From contig NZ_VSZS01000064.1 of the NCBI RefSeq assembly GCF_008180155.1, forward strand, positions 1 through 64,000: a stretch of 64,000 bases of DNA, written 5' to 3'. This document shows, in pieces, positions 24,657-32,619 of the stretch. Numbering within the stretch: position 1 is the stretch's first letter; each line of letters starts with the position of its first letter. The notes beneath the pieces were generated by a model. It did no database searches and was not told the DNA's origin. It worked only from the letters and a program-made list of their open reading frames with translations. Source of the stretch: Neoaquamicrobium microcysteis. Its GTDB lineage: Bacteria; Pseudomonadota; Alphaproteobacteria; Rhizobiales; Rhizobiaceae. The position numbers and the translations under genes were made by a program.

Positions 24657-25433
24657 TTACATGGACGGCATGATGGCGATGTCGCGCACGCCCTCGCCCG
24701 CACCTTCGACCGCGCCGACCTCGGTGGCAGCGCCGGTCTCGAGATCGACCGAATAGAGCGTGCCGCCGCTCATCAGCCAGGCCTCGTTGCCGCCGTCGCC
24801 ATCCGAAAGGATGTCGAAGCCGACTTCCGAGACCTCGATGCCGAGCTCGCCGACCGGGTTGAGAACGCCGTCATTCGGCGGATCCTGCAGGACCAGCCAG
24901 CCCGACGCGTCGATGTTGAAGAGCTGCGTCGATTCCGTTCCCGCCACCGAATTGGTATACGCGCCGGCGATGATGTTGGGCGTCTGGTCGCCTTCTGCGA
25001 AGCTGTGGCTGCCGTCTTCGGTCACTTCGCCCGTATCGACATTGATGCGCAGGCTGGTGCCATCATTGCCCATCACGCGCAGACGATCGGCTGCCGGGTT
25101 GAAGTCGACGGTTGCCATGACGCCGGCCGCCAGGTTGGTGGCAAGCGTGCTGACGGACGTTGCTGCCCCGCTCTCCGGGTCGATCGTAGCGACCGTGCCG
25201 TCCTCGAACACGCCGTAGAGCATGCCGTCGGAGGGGCGCACGTCGATGCCCAGCAGCCGGCCCTCGCCACCTTCCACGGTGACCGTGCCGGTCACGGACC
25301 GCGCCTCGGAATCGACCCAGACAAGGTCGCGGTCGCCAGCGAGCCCGACGACGGTGGCAGCCGCCGCAGGCGCGGCAATGGCGACACCGGTGCCGAACAC
25401 GACGGCGGTGGCGAATGCGTTGGTAATCTTCAT
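24657..25433 (-). CDS. Exported DUF4394 domain protein
   Basis: A 258-residue exported protein. The signal peptide (residues 1-24) is followed by a DUF4394-type repeat domain, seen as VVGLAGDRDLVWVDSEARSVTGTVTVEGGEGRLLGIDVRPSDGMLYGV and the later SADRLRVMGNDGTSLRINVDTGEVTEDG, a beta-propeller-like pattern. Function unknown. Three ATGs stand in a row; the third (25433) has AAAGGAG 8 bases away and is chosen. It is downstream of the fasciclin gene in the SigK-type module, with a hairpin between. Confidence 0.8.
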   Translation of the reverse strand: MKITNAFATAVVFGTGVAIAAPAAAATVVGLAGDRDLVWVDSEARSVTGTVTVEGGEGRLLGIDVRPSDGMLYGVFEDGTVATIDPESGAATSVSTLATNLAAGVMATVDFNPAADRLRVMGNDGTSLRINVDTGEVTEDGSHSFAEGDQTPNIIAGAYTNSVAGTESTQLFNIDASGWLVLQDPPNDGVLNPVGELGIEVSEVGFDILSDGDGGNEAWLMSGGTLYSVDLETGAATEVGAVEGAGEGVRDIAIMPSM

Positions 25434-25479
25434 CATCATATCTCCTTTGATGGTCGTTCCCCGGGCGGATTGGCAAATT

Positions 25480-25521
25480 GGCCGCGCGGCGGGGTGGGGA
25501 CGGGTGACCCACCGCGCGGCC
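25480..25521 (-). terminator. Hairpin between fasciclin and DUF4394 genes
   Basis: Perfect 10-bp stem GGCCGCGCGG with a 22-base loop that can pair further (GGGT/ACCC). No T run follows on the minus strand, so it is more likely an attenuator or mRNA-stabilising element than a full stop. Confidence 0.5.
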
Positions 25522-25538
25522 GTTAAGCGCCGAGGCGC

Positions 25539-26099
25539 TTAGGAAGCGGGAAGCAGAACCTTGTCGATGACGTGGATCACGCCGTTCGACTGGTCGACAT
25601 CGGCGATGGTCACGGTGGCGACGCCGCCGGTTTCGTCGGTCAGCGTGATGGCCTCGCCGTCCATCTTGGCCTGCAGCGTGCAGCCGCCAACGGTCTCGAC
25701 CGCATGGGTGCCGCCGTCATCCGAGATCATCTTGCCGATCGCGTCGGACATCGCGTCCGCCGCCACGACGTGGCAGGTCAGCACCTTGGTGAGCTGATCC
25801 TTGTTTTCGGGCTTGAGCAGCTCGTCGACCGTGCCTGCCGGCAGCGCGGCAAAGGCGTCGTTGGTCGGCGCAAAGACGGTGAATGGGCCTTCACCCGACA
25901 GAGTCTCGACCAGACCCGCGGCCTGCACCGCGGCCACCAGCGTGGTGTGGTCTGCGGAGTTGACGGCATTCTCGACGATGTTCTTGTCGGCGTACATCGG
26001 CGCACCGCCGACCATGGGATTGTCCTGGGCGACGGCGAAGCCGGTGAGCGCCGTTGCCGCGAAGGCGCCGGCCACAATCGTGGATGTGAACTTGCGCAT
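25539..26099 (-). CDS. Exported fasciclin domain protein
   Basis: A 186-residue exported protein with one fasciclin (FAS1) domain. Signal peptide at residues 1-24 (ending AVAQ). The FAS1 motifs GPFTVFAPTNDAFAALPAGTVDELLKPENK (H1 region) and NGVIHVIDKVLLP (H2 region) are present. FAS1 proteins mediate adhesion or matrix contacts; mycobacterial MPT70/MPT83 and rhizobial Nex18 are homologues. The ATG at 26099 is preferred because it opens the signal peptide. It lies behind SigK-RskA genes, the same partnership as in mycobacteria. Confidence 0.92.
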   Translation of the reverse strand: MRKFTSTIVAGAFAATALTGFAVAQDNPMVGGAPMYADKNIVENAVNSADHTTLVAAVQAAGLVETLSGEGPFTVFAPTNDAFAALPAGTVDELLKPENKDQLTKVLTCHVVAADAMSDAIGKMISDDGGTHAVETVGGCTLQAKMDGEAITLTDETGGVATVTIADVDQSNGVIHVIDKVLLPAS

Positions 26100-26150
26100 G
26101 TCCTTTAACTCCTCTCGAACTGCGTTTCCCTGAGACGGGACGCAAGCAGT

Positions 26151-26176
26151 TACGGGAGGCGATCCAGACAAGTTTC
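26151..26176 (-). promoter_or_regulatory. Candidate ECF promoter of fasciclin gene
   Basis: Minus strand GAAAC (26176-26172), 17 bases, CGTA (26154-26151), 51 bases before the fasciclin ATG. The AAC-containing -35 and CGTA -10 have ECF character. The neighbouring SigK-type factor is the likely reader. Confidence 0.4.
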
Positions 26177-26209
26177 AGCGGCGAGGAAAAATATTTGCCG
26201 TAAAGGAAA

Positions 26210-26932
26210 TCAGATCGAGCGCAGGTCGCCGGCGGCCACGACAGGCCCGGTCGGCTGGCCGGTGGGCGAGCCGCCCTCCGGCTCCATGCTGATGGCAAAA
26301 AGTGCGCCGGAAGCGATCATCTCGCGCTGCTGGGGAGACGTGCCCATGTGCACGTTGGCGCCGGCAGGTATGACGCCCAGCGACACGGGCGCACTGTCGC
26401 CTTCGATCACCCAGAGCTCGAAGTCGTGCGCGGCTTCAGGCTCGCCGGTCACGTGCGACAGACCGACCTGGCCGCTGGCGGCATCGTAGAGAACGAGATA
26501 GCGAACATCGGTCTCCTCGCTCGCCAGCGACGCCATCAGGCGCTCGGCAGGCTCGATGGCGGCCGGCGGCAGCATGATCGGCAGCGCCATGACAAGCAGG
26601 AAGGCGGCGACTGCGGCGGCGGCGAGGCCACGCCAGAAGGTGAGGCTTTGCAGCAGGCCCGGTCTGGCTGCCGAGACCTGAATGGGTGCCCCGAACAGCC
26701 GTGCGTCGATTGAGGTCTTGATGGCCGCCGGAGCCTCCACCTCGTCATATCCGGCGTTAAGCGGCGAGAGCCTGTCTTCCCACGCCTCGACGAGCAGGGC
26801 GAAGGCAGCGTCGCTTTCGATGCGCGCCGCCGTCTCCTGCCGCTCCGCAGCGGGCAGGACACCCAGAACGTACTCGGCGGCGAGCAGGTCGTCGCCTACG
26901 TGTTCCCGTTCTCTGTCGTCCGCCGGCGTCAT
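26210..26932 (-). CDS. RskA-type anti-sigma factor
   Basis: A 240-residue membrane anti-sigma factor of the RskA family. The N-terminal cytosolic domain (LLAAEYVLGVLPAAERQETAARIESDAAFALLVEAWEDRLSPL) is the typical sigma-binding region. A transmembrane helix covers about residues 108-128, and the periplasmic RskA domain includes FELWVIEGDSAPVSLGVIPAGANV. RskA proteins hold SigK until regulated proteolysis releases it. Its ATG overlaps the sigma stop as ATGA (26929-26932), so the two are coupled. Confidence 0.92.
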   Translation of the reverse strand: MTPADDREREHVGDDLLAAEYVLGVLPAAERQETAARIESDAAFALLVEAWEDRLSPLNAGYDEVEAPAAIKTSIDARLFGAPIQVSAARPGLLQSLTFWRGLAAAAVAAFLLVMALPIMLPPAAIEPAERLMASLASEETDVRYLVLYDAASGQVGLSHVTGEPEAAHDFELWVIEGDSAPVSLGVIPAGANVHMGTSPQQREMIASGALFAISMEPEGGSPTGQPTGPVVAAGDLRSI

Positions 26933-27483
26933 CGCTCGAGGCATTCCTTCAGCTTCATCAGGCTGCGCCGCAGCCAGGTTCTCATCGTGTTGAGCGGCAC
27001 GGAAAACCGCTCGGCAAGTTCGGCGTAGCTGTCGCCGTTGAGATAGGCGCCGCGCACCGCCGAAGCGCGGTCTTCTTCCAGCTCTTCCAGACAGGCGTGA
27101 ATCTGCTCGCGCTCGCTGCCCGCGATCGCCTGCGCTTCCGGGCCCGGCGTCTCGTCTGCCACCTCGACCGCGTCGTCCATCGCAGCCGTCTTCTCGCGGC
27201 GCGCACGAATGCGGTCGATCGAGTGGTTGCGCGCGATGGCGACCAGCCATGATATCGGACTGAGATCGGAAGCCGCAAAACGGTCAGCTTTCGTCCATAT
27301 CTTGACGAACACTTCCTGCAGCGCCTCCTCGGCCTCACCCCTGTCGACCAAGACACGCAGGCACACGCCGAAAAGTTTCGCGCTCGTTCGCCGGTAAAGC
27401 AAATCGAATGCAGCCCGGTCCTTCATGGACACGCGCACGATAAGTCTGGTGATGTCTTGCGAAGCTGGTTGCGGCGACGTCAT
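26929..27483 (-). CDS. ECF sigma factor, SigK type
   Basis: A 184-residue ECF sigma factor. Region 2 is FDLLYRRTSAKLFGVCLRVL with EALQEVFVKIWTKADRF and WLVAIARNHSIDRIRARR; region 4 is RGAYLNGDSYAELAERFSVPLNTMRTWLRRSLMKLKECL. The RGAYLNGxSYxELA pattern and pairing with RskA place it with SigK-like factors. Likely targets are its own operon and the fasciclin/DUF4394 genes next to it. Divergent from the transporter at 27599. Confidence 0.92.
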   Translation of the reverse strand: MTSPQPASQDITRLIVRVSMKDRAAFDLLYRRTSAKLFGVCLRVLVDRGEAEEALQEVFVKIWTKADRFAASDLSPISWLVAIARNHSIDRIRARREKTAAMDDAVEVADETPGPEAQAIAGSEREQIHACLEELEEDRASAVRGAYLNGDSYAELAERFSVPLNTMRTWLRRSLMKLKECLER

Positions 27484-27598
27484 TGGGCGAGGAAGCTAGC
27501 GTTTTCAGCCGATATTGCAATGGCAGGCAGTGAGAGTAGCCGGTAAGACTTCATAGATTTATCGCTGCTAATATGTGTCCCGAAATCGGGGACGAGAA

Positions 27599-28468
27599 AT
27601 GCAATCCAGTATCGCCTTGAGCATCGGCCTGCCGGCGGCGCTCGTCATCATCATGCTGGGGCTGGGCCTGTCGCTGCGCTTCGACGATTTCGCACGCGTG
27701 CTTGCCCGCCCGCTGCCCGTCATCATCGGCCTTGCGCTTCAGGTGGTGCTGTTGCCGGCGATCTGCTTCGTCCTTGTCTATCTCTGGAGCCTACCGCCTG
27801 CCATCGGCGTCGGCATGATGCTGCTGGCCGCCAGCCCCGGCGCCACATCGGCCGCGCTTTACACCCACCTTGCGCGCGGGGACGTTGCGCTCAGCCTTTC
27901 CATGGCCGCGTTTTCGTCGCTCCTGGCGATCTTCAGCCTGCCGATCATCGTCAACCTCTCGCTCGTGGCGTTCCATGGCGAGGGCGGAGCGGTGGCGCTG
28001 CAGATCCATCAGGTTCTGCAAATCTTCGTGATCGCCATTGTGCCGGCGATTGTGGGCATACTCATCCGCAGCCGCTATCCTTCACTCGCTGCAAGCCTCG
28101 ACCGGCCGGTCAAGCTGCTTGCCACCGTGTTTCTGGCGATCGTCGTGATCTTCGCGCTGATAAGCCAGTGGAGCCTGCTGGCCGAATGGGGACCGATGGT
28201 CGGCGCGGTGACGCTGATCTTCAACCTCATCTGCTTTGCCGTCGCCTTCTTCGTTCCTCGCGCGCTCGGCGTTGAACACAGGCAGGCTGTCGCGCTGGCC
28301 ATGTCCATCGGCATCCGCAACGCCGCGCTCGTCATCGCGCTGGCGATGAGCGAATTCATGCTCAACGATGCGGAGATGGCGATCCCGCCCGCCATGTACG
28401 GGCTCGTCGCCTACATAACCGGCGCCATTCTCGTCTGGCTTCTGAATCGCAGGCCGGTCGCGGCCTGA
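27599..28468 (+). CDS. Bile acid:sodium symporter family protein
   Basis: A 289-residue membrane protein with about nine to ten helices, of the bile acid:sodium symporter (BASS/SBF) superfamily. Typical segments are MMLLAASPGATSAALYTHLARGDVALS in the crossover region and SIGIRNAALVIALAMSEFML near the end. Natural substrates in bacteria are organic anions; the one here is unknown. ATG 27599 follows GGGGACGAGA; a GTG at 27575 is an alternative. Its stop is 2 bases from that of the convergent stress-protein gene. Confidence 0.85.
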   Translation: MQSSIALSIGLPAALVIIMLGLGLSLRFDDFARVLARPLPVIIGLALQVVLLPAICFVLVYLWSLPPAIGVGMMLLAASPGATSAALYTHLARGDVALSLSMAAFSSLLAIFSLPIIVNLSLVAFHGEGGAVALQIHQVLQIFVIAIVPAIVGILIRSRYPSLAASLDRPVKLLATVFLAIVVIFALISQWSLLAEWGPMVGAVTLIFNLICFAVAFFVPRALGVEHRQAVALAMSIGIRNAALVIALAMSEFMLNDAEMAIPPAMYGLVAYITGAILVWLLNRRPVAA

Positions 28469-28470
28469 CC

Positions 28471-29304
28471 TCAGTGTGAAAGCAGGACCGGCATGCGCAG
28501 ATCGTCGAGCACGCCTTGCGTTGCGCCGCCCAGCACGAAATCGCGCAACCGCGAGTGGCCGTAGCCGCCCATAACGAGCAGACCCGCGCCCCGGTCGATG
28601 GCGCTCTTCTGCAAGGTTTCGGCGATCAGCCTGCCCTCGCATCTGAGCGGGACGGCTGACGCGTCGAGCCCCTGCCGCGACAGCCCCATAGCCAGCCGCT
28701 CGGCCGCGTCGCGGCTGGCCGGCTTGTCGTCCACCACCGCCAGTACCGACACACGTTTCGCCCTGACGAGGAAGGGTTGCGCATCGGCCGCGGCGCGCGC
28801 CGCCACGCGGCTGCCGTCCCATGCGACGGCGATGTGGTCTAGAGCACCCACCGTCACGTCCTCGGGTAGCAGCACGGCCGGGCGGCCCGATGCGAAGATG
28901 ACAGCCTCTGCGACGCTGCGCGAGGTCTGGTTGCCGGCCTCCCATCCCAGGAGCCCGATGTTGAAGTAGCGCGCATGGGTCGCAGCCGTCTCGGCAAGCA
29001 GTCCGGGGGTCGCGGTCAGCGCGTTGCTGGTTGCCTTCACGCCGGCCTCGGAGGCGGATTCGGCCACGAGCGTCAGCAGATGCTCGCCGCCCTTTCGGCT
29101 TTCCTCCTCCGTTTCGCGTATCATCCCGGGCACATCGAGCAGGAAGCGCGAAAGCGCGTTCGACACCTGCGGGATCGTGGCGTCGAGAGCCAGGGCGTGG
29201 ATGTCGGCGTCCAGCAGGCGGGCCACCGCGACCGCATTCTTCGCGACCGCGTCGGAGTTTCGTTGGGGGTAGGTGACGAGGGGAAGGAGGGCCTGAAGCT
29301 TCAC
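28471..29304 (-). CDS. Universal stress protein, tandem UspA domains
   Basis: A 277-residue cytosolic protein with two UspA domains. The C-terminal nucleotide-binding motif is GGYGHSRLRDFVLGGATQGVL. It is paralogous to the protein at 33331-34161 (same length, same GHSR-RDF-LGGAT pattern). The GTG at 29304 is chosen because AGGAG lies 9 bases upstream and it begins the first Usp strand (VKLQALLPLVTYP), as in the paralogue; a longer form from 29382 would overlap the FixK box. A perfect FNR/FixK box lies 65 bases upstream, suggesting low-oxygen induction. Confidence 0.85.
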   Translation of the reverse strand: MKLQALLPLVTYPQRNSDAVAKNAVAVARLLDADIHALALDATIPQVSNALSRFLLDVPGMIRETEEESRKGGEHLLTLVAESASEAGVKATSNALTATPGLLAETAATHARYFNIGLLGWEAGNQTSRSVAEAVIFASGRPAVLLPEDVTVGALDHIAVAWDGSRVAARAAADAQPFLVRAKRVSVLAVVDDKPASRDAAERLAMGLSRQGLDASAVPLRCEGRLIAETLQKSAIDRGAGLLVMGGYGHSRLRDFVLGGATQGVLDDLRMPVLLSH

Positions 29305-29368
29305 GGGTGCGTTCTCCTGTGCCGCATTTGCTGCGGTCAATTCATCGCCGTTCCGGACGTCGCGCGCC

Positions 29369-29382
29369 TTGATCGGAATCAA
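29369..29382. promoter_or_regulatory. Perfect FNR/FixK box
   Basis: TTGAT-CGGA-ATCAA matches the FNR/FixK consensus TTGAT-N4-ATCAA at all positions. It stands between the stress-protein gene (start 29304, minus) and the small gene at 29433 (plus), and may control either or both. Confidence 0.75.
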
Positions 29383-29432
29383 CGTCGCGCCGCATCCCGC
29401 GCGCTACCCCTTGCATGACGATGGAGCGCATC

Positions 29433-29819
29433 ATGACCGAACTGAAAAACCTTACCCCCAGCTTCCGCCACGTCCGGCTTCTGCTGGCGCGCGAGAAGGA
29501 TCACCCTGAAGGCGATCGCGACGAGGGCTACGACCTGCTTGTCCCCCTTGATGCCGAAGGCAGGCTCGACGCCGCCGAGTGGAAGGCGCATCAGGCGCTG
29601 TGTCGCGTGCGCCATTTCCGCGCCGGGGACAGCGACCGGATAGGACGGCTGCGGCGCAAGCCCGGCGGCACCTGGTATTTTGACTATCAGGAAGGCGAGC
29701 GCGACGACGAGATCGGCTTCAGGCTCGGCGGGGAGCGGTTCGTCACCGGCGAGTATGTCTCGGTCGGCCGCAACGGCACGATGCACACCTATCAGGTGGC
29801 CCGCGTGGAGAAACCATGA
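29433..29819 (+). CDS. Hypothetical protein upstream of fixL
   Basis: A 128-residue soluble protein without signal peptide or membrane helix. It is rich in charged residues, with a beta-like pattern ([48 protein letters not shown]) that suggests a small barrel. I do not recognise a family. ATG 29433 has GGAG at 29423-29426; ATGs at 29415 and 29421 are alternatives. Its place between a FixK box and fixL suggests membership of the low-oxygen regulon. Confidence 0.7.
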   Translation: MTELKNLTPSFRHVRLLLAREKDHPEGDRDEGYDLLVPLDAEGRLDAAEWKAHQALCRVRHFRAGDSDRIGRLRRKPGGTWYFDYQEGERDDEIGFRLGGERFVTGEYVSVGRNGTMHTYQVARVEKP

Positions 29820-29931
29820 GCGCGCGCTGCGCTTCACGCCACGAGGCTTGCGCCGGGCCCCTGCATGGCTAGATTTGGTGGCCGGCGTTCCTCGGCGTGC
29901 AGTGCAATCTCAGGTCTCAGACAGCCCGCCC

Positions 29932-31431
29932 ATGGTGGATCACAACACATCCGGACAAGGCCGTCTCTTCAGGACCCTCGTTTCCGGCTCGTATGCGGGG
30001 TGGCCCGGCTATCTGCTCGCGCTCGCGCTCGTTGCGACGGCGACGGCGCTGCGGATGCTTCTGCGGGACAGCCTCGACGACCACGCAGTGTTCGCGCTCT
30101 TCGCACCGGTGGCCCTTGTGGCAGCCGTGGCCGGCGGGATCGGGCCGGGACTGGCGGCGCTGGGCCTTTCGCTGGCTTCGATGGCCTGGCTGCGCGGAAC
30201 TGGCGGCTCGCCGGCCATTGCTACCGAGATGGCGCTTCTGGCGGCATCCGGCCTCGTGATCGTGTGGATCGGCGGCAAACTCTACCGCACCTTGCGCGAT
30301 ATTCACGAAACGCGGATGGCGCTCGGCCAGCGCGAGGCGCATCTGCGCTCCATCCTCGACACGGTGCCCGACGCGACGGTGGTGATAGACCATGCCGGGG
30401 CGATCGTCTCCTTCAACGCCGCCGCGGTGCGCCAGTTCGGCTACAGCGAACCGGAGGTGGTGGGCCGCAATGTGAACCTGCTGATGCCCGAACCCTATCG
30501 CAGCGGGCATGACGGCTACATCCAGCGTTATCTGTCCACGGGTGAAAAGCGCATCATCGGCATCGACCGCGTGGTGGTTGGGCGCCGCAAGGACGGCTCG
30601 ACCTTCCCGATGAAGCTGGCCGTCGGCGAGATGCAGTCCGGCGGCGCGGCCTATTTCACCGGTTTCATCCGCGACCTGACCGAACGCGAGGAATCGGCGG
30701 CGCGGCTGGAGGAAATCCAGAGCGAACTGGCGCGTCTGGCGCGGCTGAACGAACTGGGCGAGATGGCCTCCACGCTGGCCCACGAGCTCAACCAGCCGCT
30801 CTCGGCGGTAGCCAACTACGCGCAGGGCTGCACCCGCCTCCTGCGCGACATGGACGACGCGGTCTCCGCGCGCATGCGCGAAGCGCTGGAGGAAATCGCG
30901 CGCCAATCGCTGCGCGCGGGGCAGATCATCCGCCACCTGCGCGAATTCGTCATGCGCGGCGAGACGGAGAAGGCGCCCGAGGACATCCGCAAGCTGGTGG
31001 AGGAGGCAGGCGCACTCGCGCTGGTGGGCTCGCGCGAGCGCGGCGTACGCTCCGTATTCGACTTCGCGCCCGGCGCGGACATGGTGATGGCCGACAGGGT
31101 GCAAATCCAGCAGGTGCTCATCAACCTGATGCGCAATGCGATGGATGCGATGCGCGACAGCGAAAAGCGCGAACTGACGATACGCACCGCCCCGGCAGGC
31201 GCGGGCGAGGTTGTGGTCGAGGTTTCCGACACCGGGCCGGGCATCGCACATGACGTCGCCCCGCAGCTCTTCCGCCCCTTCGTCACGACCAAGGCCGGCG
31301 GCATGGGCATCGGCCTGTCGATCTCGAAACGCATCATCGAGGCGCATGGGGGCGAGATCGAGGTCAGGAGCAACCCGCAGGGCGGAGCCACTTTCCGCTT
31401 CACCCTTCCCGCCTATGAGGATGCGCGCTGA
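29932..31431 (+). CDS. fixL: Oxygen-sensing histidine kinase FixL
   Basis: A 499-residue membrane-bound sensor kinase. Residues 24-118 hold about four transmembrane helices. The heme PAS domain (about 135-255) keeps the heme-ligand His193 in [11 protein letters not shown] and the oxygen-signal Arg213 in GIDRVVVG, with the FixL-typical [17 protein letters not shown]. The phospho-acceptor is His284 ([17 protein letters not shown]). The ATPase domain has [12 protein letters not shown] (N box), [17 protein letters not shown] and GMGIGLSI. FixL autophosphorylates when heme is deoxygenated and passes phosphate to FixJ. Start ATG 29932; fixJ follows directly after the stop. Confidence 0.95.
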   Translation: MVDHNTSGQGRLFRTLVSGSYAGWPGYLLALALVATATALRMLLRDSLDDHAVFALFAPVALVAAVAGGIGPGLAALGLSLASMAWLRGTGGSPAIATEMALLAASGLVIVWIGGKLYRTLRDIHETRMALGQREAHLRSILDTVPDATVVIDHAGAIVSFNAAAVRQFGYSEPEVVGRNVNLLMPEPYRSGHDGYIQRYLSTGEKRIIGIDRVVVGRRKDGSTFPMKLAVGEMQSGGAAYFTGFIRDLTEREESAARLEEIQSELARLARLNELGEMASTLAHELNQPLSAVANYAQGCTRLLRDMDDAVSARMREALEEIARQSLRAGQIIRHLREFVMRGETEKAPEDIRKLVEEAGALALVGSRERGVRSVFDFAPGADMVMADRVQIQQVLINLMRNAMDAMRDSEKRELTIRTAPAGAGEVVVEVSDTGPGIAHDVAPQLFRPFVTTKAGGMGIGLSISKRIIEAHGGEIEVRSNPQGGATFRFTLPAYEDAR

Positions 31432-32049
31432 ATGGATATCGGAGACTACACCGTCCACATCGTCGATGACGAGGAACCCGTCAGGAAGTCGCTCGCCTTT
31501 CTGCTGACCATGGCCGGCTTCACCGTGCGCGTGCACGATTCCGCCACCGCCTTCCTCGACGCAGCGCCGGCGATCCGCAATGGCTGCCTCGTCACCGACC
31601 TGCGCATGCCGGACATAAGCGGCGTGGAACTGCTGCGACGGCTGGGGGATATGTCCGCGAACATCCCCTCCATCGTTATCACCGGCCATGGCGACGTGCC
31701 CATGGCGGTGGCCGCCATGAAGGCCGGGGCGCTCGACTTCATCGAAAAGCCTTTCGAGGACGAGGTTCTGATCGCGGCGATCAGGCGTGCCGCCACAAAG
31801 CTCGCCAAAAATGCGGCCGGTGAGGATATCGGGGCGATCCGAAGGCGTCTCGACACGCTCAGCGAGCGCGAACGCGAGGTCTTGTCGGGCGTCGTCGCCG
31901 GTCTGCCCAACAAGACCATCGCTTACGATCTCGACATCAGCCCGCGCACTGTCGAGGTGCACAGGGCGAACGTCATGACCAAGATGGAGGCGCGCAGCCT
32001 GCCCGAACTGGTGCGCATGGCACTGGCGGCCGGCTTCGGGCCGGCCTGA
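31432..32049 (+). CDS. fixJ: Response regulator FixJ
   Basis: A 205-residue LuxR-type response regulator. The receiver has acidic pocket DD at 12-13, phosphorylation site Asp56 (CLVTDLRMPDISG), Thr in IVITGHGDVPMAV and Lys in FIEKPFED. The C-terminal domain carries LSEREREVLSGVVAGLPNKTIAYDLDISPRTVEVHRANVMTKM, the FixJ-type HTH. Phospho-FixJ activates fixK (and nifA in symbionts). Zero-base spacing to fixL implies one operon. Confidence 0.96.
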   Translation: MDIGDYTVHIVDDEEPVRKSLAFLLTMAGFTVRVHDSATAFLDAAPAIRNGCLVTDLRMPDISGVELLRRLGDMSANIPSIVITGHGDVPMAVAAMKAGALDFIEKPFEDEVLIAAIRRAATKLAKNAAGEDIGAIRRRLDTLSEREREVLSGVVAGLPNKTIAYDLDISPRTVEVHRANVMTKMEARSLPELVRMALAAGFGPA

Positions 32050-32074
32050 TCTGTGCCGTGTCGCCTGCGACGTT

Positions 32075-32088
32075 TTGACTTCGCTCAA
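32075..32088. promoter_or_regulatory. FNR/FixK-type half-palindromic box
   Basis: TTGA-CTTCGC-TCAA fits the TTGA-N6-TCAA core of FNR/FixK sites but lacks the inner T/A pair. It is 36 bases before the start of the FixT-like gene. Confidence 0.5.
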
Positions 32089-32123
32089 AGCGCCTTAGCC
32101 GCGAAGCGCCTAAGCAGGCGGGC

Positions 32124-32537
32124 ATGACGGGTGGATCGCCATCCGCAGATCGCCCGGAGAAGGCTGCCTTGCACCCCGTTCCCACCGTCCTCGTCGTCGT
32201 GCCCGATCCCGAGTTGCGGCGCTCGGTCGAGTTCGCGCTGGAGGCCGAGGGCTACCGGGTCGATTCCTACGCGACGCTGGGTGCGGCCTTCGCTGCGCCC
32301 GGACCTTTCGGCGCGGGCTGTGCCGTCGTTGATGAGAACGCGATCTCCGGCCGCCGCGGTGCGGCGACGCGACTGGACGGGCTGGGTGGGCCGGTGATCC
32401 TGCTTGCCGACCGCATGAGGACCGTGCCGCATGCGGCGGGCCTGACGGTGCTGACGAAGCCGCTTCTGGGCCGGCTTCTGGTGGAAACGGTCGACGAAAT
32501 CGTCGCCTCCCTCGATGTCGCACGCCCCGCTACGTAG
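32124..32537 (+). CDS. Degenerate single-domain receiver, FixT-like
   Basis: A 137-residue protein with a receiver fold and no output domain. It keeps the phosphorylation-site Asp (CAVVDENAISGRR) and the conserved Lys-Pro (LTVLTKPLL), but the acidic pocket is reduced (VVVPDPE) and the Thr/Ser position is Ala (VILLADR). In rhizobia and Caulobacter, FixT is a single-domain receiver-type inhibitor of FixL made under FixK control. The position after fixJ and the FNR-type box fit that role. Only one Cys is present, unlike the iron-sulfur FixT. The identity is inference. Confidence 0.6.
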   Translation: MTGGSPSADRPEKAALHPVPTVLVVVPDPELRRSVEFALEAEGYRVDSYATLGAAFAAPGPFGAGCAVVDENAISGRRGAATRLDGLGGPVILLADRMRTVPHAAGLTVLTKPLLGRLLVETVDEIVASLDVARPAT

Positions 32538-32549
32538 TTTCCCGTAGGG
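32530..32549 (+). promoter_or_regulatory. Candidate FixJ site upstream of fixK
   Basis: CTACGTAG (32530-32537) differs by one base from the FixJ-binding motif GTAMGTAG and is followed by TTTCCCGTAGGG. It lies about 80 bases before the fixK start, overlapping the stop of the receiver gene. Confidence 0.4.
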
Positions 32550-32619
32550 ACATAACCGAATTTCGCGCAAGCGCGATTGGCGCGACACCTGCCCCATCGC
32601 ACCGATGGGGAGAAAGCCA

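Noticed and set aside
29917-32088. A 723-codon open frame on the minus strand opposite fixL and fixJ
   Set aside because: It mirrors the coding strand of two clearly functional genes, is rich in His, Arg and Ala, and has no ribosome site. It arises from the high GC at third codon positions.
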